A DNA stretch of 64,000 nt from AP-15 sp963772295 (GTDB lineage Bacteria; Pseudomonadota; Alphaproteobacteria; ATCC43930; CGMCC-115725): NCBI GenBank assembly GCA_963772295.1, contig CAVYWO010000006.1, positions 1 through 64,000 of the forward strand. Reading direction: 5' to 3'. The position numbers were made by a program, and so were the translations under genes. The notes beneath the pieces were generated by a model that searched no databases, was not told where the DNA came from, and saw nothing but the letters and a program-made list of their open reading frames with translations. Positions 25,107-34,258 of the stretch are shown in pieces. Numbering within the stretch: the first letter of the stretch is position 1; the number at the start of each line of letters is the position of its first letter.

Positions 25107-25385
25107 CGTCCGCACCGGTCCGCTACTGCCGTCCCCGGGCCGTAGCGCCGCAACCATCTCACCGGGGTCGGGCTCGACCTCGCGATGGCAGTCTCGGATG
25201 AAACGATCAATCGGGGCCCCTGCCGCCGTGTGCGATGGCAGGCGGGGCCTGACCGAGACCGAAAAAGCTCCTCTGGTACCTCGCGTTCGGGCGACGCGGG
25301 TCAATTCAAATGAGCGCCAAGGGCGGAGAGGAGAATGATACGTTGGACACCGAGGCTCGGCCCGGAATGACCCGTACTGCCCCAT
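25107..25385 (+). repeat. dispersed repeat, copy at 25.2 kb
   Basis: Matches the reverse complement of 11979-12236 over nearly its full length and shares GGAATGACCCGTACTGCC with 27694-27711. The stretch from here to 25640 holds no gene I recognise. Confidence 0.7.
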
Positions 25386-25654
25386 TTCGGTCATTGGTCG
25401 CCGCCAAGCGGATCGATCAGGCAGGCGGAGATCCGCCTTTCACTACGATGCAGAACGACCGAGGAAGCCTTCGCTCTCTTGTGCCACATACGGATTTTTG
25501 TCCTTCTCGTTCCCCTTCGGCGTCGCGAGCGTCAAGGCATGGTGATAGAAACGGATTTGCACCATGACCAACAACCATAACCGAAACAATCGGTAGCTAG
25601 ACTAGATTCCCGAGAATAATGCGATCCGCGTAGGTTTTTTTAGGGAGTAAAGCG

Positions 25655-26155
25655 GTGATCGAAGCCCGCCTCGCCAAGGTGGTCATGATCGGGTGTCTTG
25701 CGCTGTTTGCGCTGCTCGTGACCTTCGACAATCTGACAGATTACGACACCAATTACGCGTTTGTGCGTCATGTGCTAAGCATGGATACAACGTTTCCGGG
25801 AAGCGGCCTTCTCTATCGCCGCATCACTTCGCCGCTGCTGTGGCAAGCCGCTTATGCAGCGATCATCGTCGGCGAAGGGCTGACCGGCGTCGTGTTGGCG
25901 ATTGCCGCTTTCTCGATGGGCGGCCGTCTGCGATCGGGTGCCGCCCGCTTCAAGCGAGCCAAGCGTTTTGCCTTTATCGGCGCGACGCTCGGGTTTCTGC
26001 TCTGGTTCTTCGGTTTTATGGTGGTTGGGGGCGAGTGGTTTTCGATGTGGCAGTCGGCGAAATGGAACGGTCAACAATCGGCGTTCTGCTTTTACGTGAC
26101 GATCCTCGCCGTAATGATTTTCGTCAACCAACCCGACGACGATCTCAAGGCCTAA
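25655..26155 (+). CDS. DUF2165 family membrane protein
   Basis: A 166-residue inner-membrane protein with four predicted helices (VVMIGCLALFALLVTFDNLT, AAYAAIIVGEGLTGVVLAIA, FIGATLGFLLWFFGFMVVGG, SAFCFYVTILAVMIFVN). The NLTDYDTNYAFVRHVLSMDT loop and EWFSMWQS are hallmarks of DUF2165, a family of unknown function common in proteobacteria. GTG start with AGGGAG upstream. No partner genes. Confidence 0.9.
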   Translation: MIEARLAKVVMIGCLALFALLVTFDNLTDYDTNYAFVRHVLSMDTTFPGSGLLYRRITSPLLWQAAYAAIIVGEGLTGVVLAIAAFSMGGRLRSGAARFKRAKRFAFIGATLGFLLWFFGFMVVGGEWFSMWQSAKWNGQQSAFCFYVTILAVMIFVNQPDDDLKA

Positions 26156-26273
26156 CGTCCCAAGCCGGCAGTCAAGGCGCGATGTGTCGGGCGACCACCG
26201 CGAGTTTTACACCCCACGACCGGTGGCGCATTTCATAATCGAAATGACAGACACCCACTTGGGAGAATCATTT

Positions 26274-27452
26274 CTATCGAGCGGGTGCGCAATTCTGTCC
26301 CTTGCTCGCCGGGCAGGCCAAGAACATCGACCAAACGAAGTCGCGCCGGATCCATTCGGCCGACGGCAACGGCTTCGGGGGGCCGACCGGGTTCGTGGTC
26401 AGCAAGGTGATGCCGTCGGTCCCGTTGGACTCGATCGATGATACGGCGTGGCAGGAGATGCACGACGATTGCGATAAAGGCATGCCGACGTTTTCGCCCT
26501 CGATGATCGAGTTACCCAACAGCCCTGGCCGGTAAAAGCCGGTCTGTGCGCCGTCCAGGCGGTAGTTGTTCCATTCCGGCGCCAGGTTGGCCGCCATCAT
26601 CAACGCGGCCAATCGCGGGCTCTCTTTGGTCGGCGCACCAACCGTCATCGCCGGTATCGAGCCGAATTTGTCGATGCAGCCCAGCACCTTGCAGCGAAAC
26701 GGGTTGGTGGTCGGATTTTGCGGCTCGAAGGTCGCCCAAATCCATTGGTCCAATAGCTTTGAGATCAAATGAATGCCGGCAAGCGCGAAGCAGTTGCCGT
26801 CTATCTGCTCGATATGAATAGAGTTGGTTGGCAGGCTGGTGCACGTTTGCCTGATGCTTGCCAAGTCTATCCAGTCCGCTTTTACCTCGATCGCTGGCGC
26901 CGGGAACTGAATTGGCGTCCGATTCTTAGCCTTTAGAGCCTGCCCGGGCCGGTTCCAAAGGGCGTTTCCGGCGACATAATCCTCGGCGGCACCGTCCAGC
27001 CGCACCTCTTCACAGATGATGAGTTTCGGTTGGTCGGCGGGCGGCGCCCCGGCCTTGTTGCAGTTCTCGTTGGCAGCGCCGAGCAGTCCCTTCACCACCG
27101 CGGCGAGCTTTGGGTGTCTGAGCAGCGCAAACGGACTGCCGCCCAGCTGATGCACCGCGCTTTCGGCCTTGCCGAGCGCGTTCGGCACGAAAAGACCTTT
27201 GCTCGGGTCGGCCGGATACATCTGCGCCTGTTCGATCCAATCCTCCCACACAACATATGGATATTGATCGTTGTTTACCGGGCAGGTCGCCGCCACGAAC
27301 AGCTGCCAAGCCGTCTCGTAAATATTTTGGCTGATCTCAGTCGGCGGCGCGCAAGGGTTCTGCGTAGCGCGCGTAGTCTGAGCCACGGCAGTGCCGAGCT
27401 GGAGGCCGATCAATACGAGCACGGCTGCGAATGCCGGGGCGAGACGCTTCAT
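26274..27452 (-). CDS. secreted protein with one C-type haem motif
   Basis: A 392-residue exported protein. Signal peptide at 1-23 (ends TAVAQ), then an N-terminal region (YETAWQLFVAATCPVNNDQY, PYVVWEDWIEQAQMYP) and a middle part with QWIWATFEPQ and LAPEWNNYRLDGAQTGF. Near the C-terminus CISCH within SSCISCHAVSS is a CxxCH haem attachment site. I know similar roughly 400-residue proteins as uncharacterised cytochrome-like periplasmic proteins; no distal Met ligand can be assigned with confidence. The ATG at 27452 fits the signal peptide. Single gene. Confidence 0.7.
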   Translation of the reverse strand: MKRLAPAFAAVLVLIGLQLGTAVAQTTRATQNPCAPPTEISQNIYETAWQLFVAATCPVNNDQYPYVVWEDWIEQAQMYPADPSKGLFVPNALGKAESAVHQLGGSPFALLRHPKLAAVVKGLLGAANENCNKAGAPPADQPKLIICEEVRLDGAAEDYVAGNALWNRPGQALKAKNRTPIQFPAPAIEVKADWIDLASIRQTCTSLPTNSIHIEQIDGNCFALAGIHLISKLLDQWIWATFEPQNPTTNPFRCKVLGCIDKFGSIPAMTVGAPTKESPRLAALMMAANLAPEWNNYRLDGAQTGFYRPGLLGNSIIEGENVGMPLSQSSCISCHAVSSIESNGTDGITLLTTNPVGPPKPLPSAEWIRRDFVWSMFLACPASKGQNCAPAR

Positions 27453-28777
27453 GGGCTTCACCTCCATCGGTGCGACAGCACGGCGCATCGGCATTTCTGC
27501 CGCGACCGCGTCAACAACTCGTTAATAGGCGAGGCAGCCAAGCGTCAAAACGGATTGTGAACCGCCAACAGTCTCTCGCGAATTTCCCATCGCCACCAAG
27601 TGCAAATGACGACCGCGAACTCGGGGGACGCGTGCCGCGCTGCAAGCTCAGGGGGGCGGCGACACCGAAATCGGTGGACACCGGCTCCGCCCTGGAATGA
27701 CCCGTACTGCCCAAAGCCGCGGGCGATTTGCCCAGCCGCGGCTCCCCCCGCCCACCTCCGGGTCCTCTTTGCCGGCAGCGACCCTCCCGCATTCCCTCGA
27801 CTCGCGAGGAGAATAGCGGCCATCGACCCAATTGCCATGCCGACGGCGGCGGAGCGGCGTTGGCGACCTCCCCAAAGCCCGGAACGCAGCCCAACCGGTC
27901 GGGGTATTCGCTAATCTGGTCATCCCGCCACTTCCCCTCGGGCCACAGCGCATCTCCCAAGGCCCCGCAAACGCAGCGGCCGGGTTGAGGGCAACACCGA
28001 TCGCCGCGATCAGCAACACGAGGAACAGCTCGGCGTCGCGGTAGTCCTGCGGCTTCGACGACAGTGCCAACTCGGCGCCGGCACGGGGCCGAATGTGCGG
28101 TCATCGAGCTCCAGCCAGGCGACCGCGAGAAGGTCATCGCGAGCGGCCTCGCTCCCGGCGACGCCGAGCATCTGTGCGCGAACAGGATCGAGGCGCTGCC
28201 GAAAGCTGCGTCGGCGCGGCCCCCCGGCCGCCAACGTTCTGATCCGCCGGCACGGCGCCGACGCCAAGCTTCAGGCCGCCCGCCTTCGAGATCTGATGCT
28301 TGATCGCAGCCGGCGTGGAAGGGAGTTGAACGGAAGCGAATTAGGCGGGCGATCGACGACCCCGCCGCTCCCATCATCCTGTCGGTGATCGCGAAAATCT
28401 CGATGCCTGCCTGCCGCGCGATCACCCCTTGTTCAGGAACCGTTCCCTAGAGTTTAGTCGCTATGGGTGCGGCCAACATGAGCCCGCAGCCTATAACGAT
28501 ACCGACCAGCAGAATGACCGTCATGGGGGCACGAAGGGTAGTTCAACGCCAGACGATCGGTATAGTTCTCGTGATGGCTTAAGGAACCCGACGCTGGAGA
28601 GCGCCGGTGTCAAGGTAAGGCGCACAGCGGACATTCTTGAGGCGACGTTCTCTTCTGGAGAGCCGCATGATACGACCAGAGCGCGATCCGCAAGAGTGAA
28701 CCGCCCTTGCACGAAGATGCCGCGCGGGTCGGCAACGCCCGCGGGGGACTAAAATCGGGCACAATAGCCGTCATCAA
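27453..28777. other. 1.3-kb region without a confident gene
   Basis: Contains a two-module dispersed repeat at 27675-27775 and GC-rich frames on both strands. The best are a leftward stretch near 28000-28070 with a hydrophobic segment (AELFLVLLIAAIGVALNPAA) and a rightward one near 28110-28230 (REKVIASGLAPGDAEHLCAN). Neither has a start or a recognised family; probably decayed genes. Confidence 0.4.
27675..27775 (+). repeat. dispersed repeat, two-module copy
   Basis: The GGAATGACCCGTACTGCC module (27694-27711) is followed directly by GCCGCGG...CGGCTCCCCCCGCCCACC and GGGTCCTCTTTG (27714-27771). This copy links the two modules found separately elsewhere. Confidence 0.7.
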
Positions 28778-29032
28778 TCAGCCTGGCGCCCCGTCCGGAG
28801 GATTGATGTGAGCGTCCGGCATAGCCGCGACCGAAGGGCGCATGCATAGGATCTTCACGTAATTCCCATCGGTGGATGCGAGAGCGGTGCCGGCGATATA
28901 GGCCTGAGCGGAAAAGCCGCAGGTGAGCTCGTTCGATGCCGTCGGACCGACGATGACATCTATCGCATTACCCCTTTCGCAGTCCTGCGGTGCGAGGTGC
29001 ATCGAGCAAATAAGTATCAGCACTTTGAACAT
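28778..29032 (-). CDS. small conserved hypothetical protein
   Basis: An 84-residue protein starting MFKVLILICSMHLAPQDCER and continuing IDVIVGPTASNELTCGFSAQ, AYIAGTALASTDGNYVKIL. I recognise this pattern from small proteins widespread in Hyphomicrobiales (hydrophobic start with a CS/C pair, LAPQDC, GP.A.NE..CG...QAYIA). Function unknown; possibly exported, with two cysteine pairs. Start taken at the conserved MFKV. Confidence 0.65.
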   Translation of the reverse strand: MFKVLILICSMHLAPQDCERGNAIDVIVGPTASNELTCGFSAQAYIAGTALASTDGNYVKILCMRPSVAAMPDAHINPPDGAPG

Positions 29033-29156
29033 TCTACGCCTGCCTAGGAGATGCTGCTTTAGAGACCGCCAGAGGGAGGATCGCCGCATCTTTAATGGTC
29101 TAAAACTAAAATGTCGAGAAAGTAGATAGTTAATTTAACCAATCAAGGCCATCCTC

Positions 29157-29308
29157 GCCACCCGTCCGATCTACCACAGCAGCGATATGGCCATTCGCGG
29201 CCACGTGTTCTGCTCCTTTCTGGCCTTGCTGCTCGCCAAAGACGGGATACCGGCCGAGTGGCCACCATCCTCGGTTACCCCACCGAGAAGCTCAGCCAAA
29301 TCGCTTGA
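29157..29308 (+). pseudogene. transposase C-terminal remnant (IS1634/IS4-like)
   Basis: Frame reading TRPIYHSSDMAIRGHVFCSF and LALLLAKDG matches the end of DDE transposases of the IS1634/IS4 superfamily (RPIYH...IRGHVFCSFLAL). After KDG similarity is lost, and the frame runs to a stop at the edge of an AT-rich patch. No start or catalytic core remains. Confidence 0.6.
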
Positions 29309-29360
29309 TCGAAAAATTTCAAATATTTTTGGCTAGGTCTAAGAGCTTGTGGCAGTGCTA

Positions 29361-29465
29361 CGGGGGAAGAGCCGCGGGTGATCGCTCGATCAGGGTCCCC
29401 CCGCCCATGGTTGGGTCCTCTTTCGAACCTGCCGCCTGATCCGGCGCGATAGGGGTCCCAGCCGC
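29361..29465 (+). repeat. dispersed CTCCCCCCGCCCA repeat, copy 3
   Basis: GCCGCGGGTGATCGCTCGAT, GGGTCCCCCCGCCCATGG, GGGTCCTCTTTCGAACCTGC and AGGGGTCCCAGCCG align with the copies at 33.95 and 35.05 kb over about 100 bp. Diverged. Confidence 0.6.
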
Positions 29466-29751
29466 CGGAGCCGGGGCATTCCGCTCATCCCGTCCGGCAC
29501 CGCGGCGGGGATTGCTGGTGTCGCAAAACGCGCTGTTGAACGTTTGTGCGACGCCGTAGGGCGCGCTCGCAGATGAGGGGTTTTGTCGCGATACCCTGTG
29601 GCATAATCACGTCGCGCAACACTTGGGCAGCGATTTCGCGACAGGCGGTCGGCGCGCGGCGAAGGCGCGCGAGGGCCTGGGCTGCCGTGCCAATAGGGCG
29701 GTCCCCGTCGAATTTTGGCGCTGCCCTTGCGTCTAAGCGCTTATGGCAGTC

Positions 29752-29934
29752 CTACCGGTCGCCGGGCGGGATCACCTCCGGCTCCGCCTCCGCCGACCCC
29801 CCCTGCCGCATCAGCCTCAGCGCCGCCTCGATCACGGCCACGTCTGCCGGGCTGTAAGCGCGAGGATTGAATGTTAAGCGCTTCTCGGGCACCTCAGGCT
29901 TGAGGTCGCATTCCCGCAACTCGTTTATTCTCAC
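29752..29934 (-). CDS. small hypothetical ORF
   Basis: A 60-codon frame with a plausible helix-rich segment (FNPRAYSPADVAVIEAALRL, MRQGG). The start is unclear because its 5' end overlaps the zinc-ribbon gene by 41 bp. Not recognised with confidence; 29466-29751 holds nothing else identifiable. Confidence 0.35.
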   Translation of the reverse strand: MRINELRECDLKPEVPEKRLTFNPRAYSPADVAVIEAALRLMRQGGSAEAEPEVIPPGDR

Positions 29935-30121
29935 AGATCCCGCACTGATAGACAGGATCTCCCTTGACCGTCGAAGGATCGAAATGCTCCAAAATCACAT
30001 ATCCACAGTGGCCACAAATAAAATCGTCGACACCGGTGCCCGACATTCTTCTTTCTGTGCGCAGAATTGAACGATTTAGTGTGGTTACTGGACCGATCGG
30101 TATCATCGGAATCGTTGCCAT
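29894..30121 (-). CDS. small zinc-ribbon-like protein
   Basis: A 75-residue protein with two CxxC knuckles, CGHC and CGIC, 24 residues apart (FICGHCGYVILEHFDPST, VYQCGICENK), the layout of a zinc ribbon. The ATG at 30121 has GGGGAAGAAG directly upstream; an alternative start is MSGTGVDD. AT-richer than its surroundings. Likely a small nucleic-acid- or metal-binding protein; no partner suggests a process. Confidence 0.5.
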   Translation of the reverse strand: MATIPMIPIGPVTTLNRSILRTERRMSGTGVDDFICGHCGYVILEHFDPSTVKGDPVYQCGICENKRVAGMRPQA

Positions 30122-30821
30122 CTTCTTCCCCCGACAGATATTGGCGGAAGACCTTTTCATTCAAACTAGACCGTGATCAACCCGGTTGCGCCACATGCCT
30201 CACTTTTGCCCCGGGTGACGGGTGGCTCGGCAGGGCATGACGAAGATGGCGACCTAGAACGCGTCGGGAATGCCGCGGCGTGTGGGCGAGGACGCCGATC
30301 ACACGGTCGGTGCTCCTTCTGCTGATATGGTGTTTTCTGGCCACATAATTGATGCCGCCGATCAGGCAACGGCTGCCATTCTCATGGGCATGAGGACATC
30401 TTGGGTCTTTCCTCCTGTTTCGTCCGTGACCAGGTGTCCGGCGCATTTACCATAACATCCGTTATCCGGACTTTTGCCCCGACCTTTTTCAAGGGCTTGC
30501 CGGGGGCATTGGTTAATGAAACACGGCTGTAGAGAGCCAGTATTCGCCCACCCGCATATTACCTCGTTACTCGCTCCGCCCGTGCTTCGTCTTACCCGCC
30601 TTAACCTACCAGTCGGCACTTTTGAGTTCGCCAACGGTTTCCGACCGTTTTCTTCCACGAGGCCCGCAACATGGCTTCAATGCAACGTGTGACGAACGCT
30701 GAACACGCTATATGAGACTTGACGGCCCTGGGTGCGCTTTGCCTCACCGTTTGCTCGCCGCGTGAAACCGTACCTTTCTTGTGAAATGCGCACGCGGCTC
30801 CAAGACAGCTGGCACAGGACT
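30122..30821. other. 700-bp region without a confident gene
   Basis: The only notable frame is leftward, 30362-30658, 98 codons (PDNGCYGKCAGHLVTDETGG, KTQDVLMPMRMAAVA), with no ribosome site or recognised family. Base composition is closer to 55% GC than the surroundings. The right edge is the start of the duplicated segment. Confidence 0.4.
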
Positions 30822-30852
30822 TACAAAATGGACATCTAGCGCACCCTGGACT

Positions 30853-31503
30853 TTAGGGATTCACCCGTACGTACACCCCGGCAGAACCCGGTGCATGCGT
30901 CATGGCCTGCCGCATGCGCGGCGAATTGGGCGAGGAATGTTGCTGTTGCTCCTTCCACTCCGGGCTTTCGGGCACGGCCGTACTGGCAAATTCGTAGACT
31001 GTGCTGTAGCCGCTGGTACCCTCGAGAACCCGATAGCGGCGGGCGTAAATCACTCCCGGCACCTTGCGGTAGCCCGGCACATATTCCCTACTGTACCAGG
31101 CGTTCCACTCCGCATCGACCTCGGCGGGGACGGACATGCGGCCAATCTGCAACACCGGCGCCATGCCACGCTCCGGCATTTCCATGCCGTCCGGGTAAAT
31201 CTGTTCCCCGACAATCCGTGTCAAATTCTTCCCAATCACGGACGGCGAGACTTTCTGTCCCCACGGCGTCCGCGGCCGGTTGGTAAACGCCGGCGTCTGC
31301 ATCACCGCCACGCTTTCCAGTTCATAGCATGCCAGGTACTGCGGGCCACCCTTGACCGCCTCGTAGCGGGCCGCTGAGAGAATGCCGGGCACCGACAGCA
31401 ATTCCGGTAGATGTTCCTCGTTATACCACTTGTTGAATTCCTGCACGTGCTGGGCGTCGATATCAACGTACACCATGAAAATCCCACGACCTTTTTGTGC
31501 CAT
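30853..31503 (-). CDS. DUF4286/EthD-like dimeric alpha-beta barrel protein, copy 2
   Basis: A 216-residue protein, virtually identical in sequence to that at 19887-20537 with the same tandem ferredoxin-like repeats. Most nucleotide differences are synonymous, which suggests the protein has been kept under selection since duplication. GAGGAGA ribosome site before the ATG at 31503. Function unknown. Confidence 0.8.
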   Translation of the reverse strand: MAQKGRGIFMVYVDIDAQHVQEFNKWYNEEHLPELLSVPGILSAARYEAVKGGPQYLACYELESVAVMQTPAFTNRPRTPWGQKVSPSVIGKNLTRIVGEQIYPDGMEMPERGMAPVLQIGRMSVPAEVDAEWNAWYSREYVPGYRKVPGVIYARRYRVLEGTSGYSTVYEFASTAVPESPEWKEQQQHSSPNSPRMRQAMTHAPGSAGVYVRVNP

Positions 31504-31628
31504 GTTTGCGTCTCCTCTGTGAAGCGTAGCCGCCATCGTTTTGCCTCGCCTCGTTGGCACCCGGTCCTCACGCCTGGAGCCCAGGAGACACACGAGACAC
31601 CAACTAGGGAGCATCTTAGCTAAAACCT

Positions 31629-31928
31629 ATGCCGCCGTCCGATGTCATCGAAACAACCGTCGCCGAGGTCACCGCCGAGTTGCTGCGCCGGGGCGTCGGT
31701 CCCGACGAGGCGGTGTCGATCATCATCGAACCGGTCGAGGGGCTGGCTCTCGCGCGACGAAAATCGCGGGTGCGCGTGGTCGCCGCCGGTCTTACCGATA
31801 CGGATATCGATCGACTGATCAAGCAGGCGCAGCAAAGAAGTCGAGCCGAACCTGGCCGAGGCCATCCGCCGGCGCTTTGCGCCGCTCGGCGGGGTCGATC
31901 TCGAACCGCCGCCGCATGGGACTGTTGA
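31629..31928 (+). pseudogene. small hypothetical protein, full-length but frameshifted copy
   Basis: Has the 37 residues missing from the other copy (LLRRGVGPDEAVSIIIEPVE, ALARRKSRVRVVAAGLTDTD). It then shifts frame at an extra base in CAGCAAAGAAG near 31835, losing the conserved KEVEPNLAEAIRRRFAPLGG end. Thus each copy of this gene is damaged in a different way. Confidence 0.5.
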
Positions 31929-32325
31929 CGCAGCGCCTTCGATCGATCCGTCGTAGACGTCATAAGCGGCCGGTTTGATCGGGACTGCTGAACCGCGCGC
32001 CGACGTAACCCCGCACCCCTCCCCTTCCTATCGTGTCCGATTCGTTCCTGTAAAACAGCTCGTGCTCAACTCGCGCGTGATATGCCGAATGGCAGGAACG
32101 CGACGGCGCCTCGAAGGTGGTCGGTCCGCGACGCCGTGCTACCGAAAATCGGCTCGACCTAGGGCTAGAGGGTTGCCGCTTTTTTCGGCAAGCCGGTCAT
32201 GCCCGCGCACCTGGCGGCCTCCCACCGCTTTTTCCGTCGAGCTATCCCCGGATTTTGGGGAAAGCCGGCATCAATATCTTGGTGGGAGCGGCCGTGCCGC
32301 CAGACCCGCCGCCCGCCTTCGATCC

Positions 32326-32366
32326 GTGATCGTTCTCGACACGAATGTGATCTCGGAGCTGATGAT
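32326..32366 (+). pseudogene. PIN-domain (VapC-type) scrap, copy 2
   Basis: GTG plus VIVLDTNVISELM, identical to that at 21260, ending just before the lactonase stop. The remnant predates the 2.1-kb duplication. Confidence 0.6.
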
Positions 32367-32380
32367 CGGCTCCTGCATGA

Positions 32381-33442
32381 TCACCCAAGACGGGTCGCCA
32401 GCACCGCCGCCGGCCGCCGGCCGACTTCCTCGACTGCCAGCGGCGTCAGCGCCCCGCTCTGTTGGTTGATGCGGTACGAAGCTAGACGGCCCGACGCCGT
32501 GCCCGCGGCAAACAGAAAGTGCCCTGCCGGATCGAGGCAGAACGCACTGGGCACAGCCTCGGTTGGTATGTGCCCAGCTACCGTCAGATGCCCATCTGCG
32601 GGATCGACAGCGAAGGCGGCGATACTGCTGCCGCTAGCCGCGCGGTTGCCGACATAGAGGAATTGCCCGGAGGGCGTCAGGTGAATCTGCGAGCAGGTGG
32701 TGCGCTCACTGTGACCGGCGGGCAGACTCGAGATCGTCTGCTCGGCCGAGAGGGTGCCTTTCGCGCGGTCGAGCCGGTAGGCGGTCACGCTGCAGCCCTG
32801 CTCGTTGGAGAAATAGACGACATCGAGACTTGGGTGATGGATGTAGTGGCGGGGTCCGACGAGATCCCCCTGTTCAACGCGGTGTGGCGTATTCTGGCTC
32901 AGCCGACCGGTCTGAGCGTCGAAGCGGTACTGCAAGATCACGTTGGGGCCGGGATTATTTTTCGGCTGCTCCAACACATTGTCCTGGATGCGGGCGATAT
33001 GGGGCACATAGGCGAAGCGGTTGGACGGATCGGCCGCGATTGCATGCGCCCCAACCGCAGTTTCCTGCTTGTCAATGGCAGCCGGGCCAATGGTGCCGTC
33101 CGCCGAGATCGGATACACCGCGACATAGCCGCCCTGGTAATAGGCGGAGAGCATATATTGGCCCGTCTTGTCGGGCGCCAGAAAGGTCGGCGCATCCACC
33201 TGCGCTGCGGTCCCCAACAGCGATAGGCCGCCGGTCGCAGGATCGATCCGGTAGCTCGCGATCGATGGCCGCACGCGATAACCGACATACAGCGTGTTGC
33301 GGTCTGGACTGATTGCCGTGACCGATGGCCCGCCGGCCGCCGCTACCTCCGCCCGCTTCGCCAGCTCGCCGTTGCTCCCGTCTAAAGCGAAAACCCCAAT
33401 TTTGTCGTCATCCTGCAACCCGACGTACAGCATGTCCGGCAT
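32381..33442 (-). CDS. lactonase-family seven-bladed beta-propeller protein
   Basis: A 353-residue protein of the 6-phosphogluconolactonase (Pgl)/3-carboxymuconate cyclase-like propeller family. Blade repeats are visible (VTAISPDRNTLYVGYRVRPS; IAADPSNRFAYVPH; IHHPSLDVVYFSNEQGCSVT; SQIHLTPSGQFLYVGNRAA; AFCLDPAGHFLFAAGTASGR). The characteristic RTTCSQIHL stretch and a final SGALTPLAV blade close the ring. No signal peptide, so cytoplasmic. It could hydrolyse a sugar or aromatic lactone; the substrate is unknown. Its 3' half is the part duplicated in the chimera at 21315. Confidence 0.85.
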   Translation of the reverse strand: MPDMLYVGLQDDDKIGVFALDGSNGELAKRAEVAAAGGPSVTAISPDRNTLYVGYRVRPSIASYRIDPATGGLSLLGTAAQVDAPTFLAPDKTGQYMLSAYYQGGYVAVYPISADGTIGPAAIDKQETAVGAHAIAADPSNRFAYVPHIARIQDNVLEQPKNNPGPNVILQYRFDAQTGRLSQNTPHRVEQGDLVGPRHYIHHPSLDVVYFSNEQGCSVTAYRLDRAKGTLSAEQTISSLPAGHSERTTCSQIHLTPSGQFLYVGNRAASGSSIAAFAVDPADGHLTVAGHIPTEAVPSAFCLDPAGHFLFAAGTASGRLASYRINQQSGALTPLAVEEVGRRPAAVLATRLG

Positions 33443-33570
33443 CGTTCACCGTCCCTTTCCCAGCGCTGTTGCTTGTCCACCCCACTTACGAGCACGCCAT
33501 TATACCGACACGATCACGGTGACAGTCACCTATTATTAGGAAGCGTGATCGGCATCCCGAGGGCAGTTCG

Positions 33571-33720
33571 ATGACCGCAAAGAAGACTGCCAAGGCGGCC
33601 AAACCTTCGATGGTGGTCGCCAACGACCCTGACGATTTGAGGGGAACTCTGAAGAATATCGGCGGCTCACGTTCCGATCACTGGAACAACATTGTTGCAA
33701 ACCAGACGGTTCAGTCCTGA
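33571..33720 (+). pseudogene. conserved hypothetical, N-terminal fragment
   Basis: An ATG frame of 49 codons: MTAKKTAKAAKPSMVVANDP, LRGTLKNIGGSRSDHWNNIV, ANQTVQS and a stop. GSSQSDHWNNILANQ-type starts belong to a conserved roughly 150-residue alphaproteobacterial protein of unknown function; the rest is absent. The stretch 33721-33946 holds only GC-rich sequence with a run of ten G. Confidence 0.6.
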
Positions 33721-33946
33721 TCGGCCGGGCGATCGGAGCACGGGGCTGGTGCGCGCCAGGCCGTCGCCGAGGCGGGGCTGAGGGGCCTCGGCCCCGACTG
33801 CGGCGCCCTCGATCTCGTCGCACGACGGCGGAGCGGGACATCGTCGCCGGCGTCCACCGGCCGATATCGCCCAGGGCGGGATGGCCGAAAGAAGGTTCCA
33901 CGACCGGGGCGGGGGGGGGGCCGCTGTGGAATTTTTCCTCTCTGCA

Positions 33947-34200
33947 TCTCGGCTCCCCCCGCCCACCTCCGGGTCCTCTTTCAAGGCTGCCATCCGATCT
34001 CGCGTCGAAGGGGTCCCAACCGTCGGGGTCGCGGGCAGTTCGGATACAAGATGAACTGGCTGCCCTCTCTCTTGTTCGCGCCACAGCTTGCGCAACTCGC
34101 GCAACTCGTCGCCCGGAATGCCATGTGTCCAGGATTATCTCGGACACAAGAATATCCAAAACACCGTCGATTACCTAAGACCAGGACGTTTCGATAACAT
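33947..34200 (+). repeat. 254-bp direct repeat, left copy
   Basis: Practically identical to 35047-35300 (offset exactly 1,100 bp; I see one difference, GGAATG versus TGAATG). It contains a dispersed-repeat core (GGCTCCCCCCGCCCACCTCC) and ends with a tyrosine-recombinase tail. Confidence 0.9.
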
Positions 34201-34204
34201 TCTC
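34118..34204 (+). pseudogene. tyrosine recombinase C-terminal scrap, left copy
   Basis: Reads CVQDYLGHKNIQNTVDYLRP and GRFDN, the conserved LGHxxxxxTxxY tail of phage-type integrases, including the last catalytic His and what would be the nucleophile Tyr. The preceding catalytic Arg/Lys/His region is missing. Copied at 35218-35304. Confidence 0.6.
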
Positions 34205-34258
34205 GGTGAGTTCACCCGAGATTGTCAGGCGGGTGAGCCGAGAGGAGTGGCTTTTCCG

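Larger units (their letters stand above)
30822..32989. repeat. 2.1-kb duplicated segment, copy 2
   Basis: Counterpart of 19856-21918, beginning at a shared CAAAATGGACATCTAGCGCA. Here the segment runs into the complete lactonase gene, so this copy preserves the ancestral arrangement. Confidence 0.9.

Noticed and set aside
33905..33920. Run of ten G as a regulatory quadruplex
   Set aside because: A single homopolymer run without further G tracts; more likely a slippage or sequencing-prone site.
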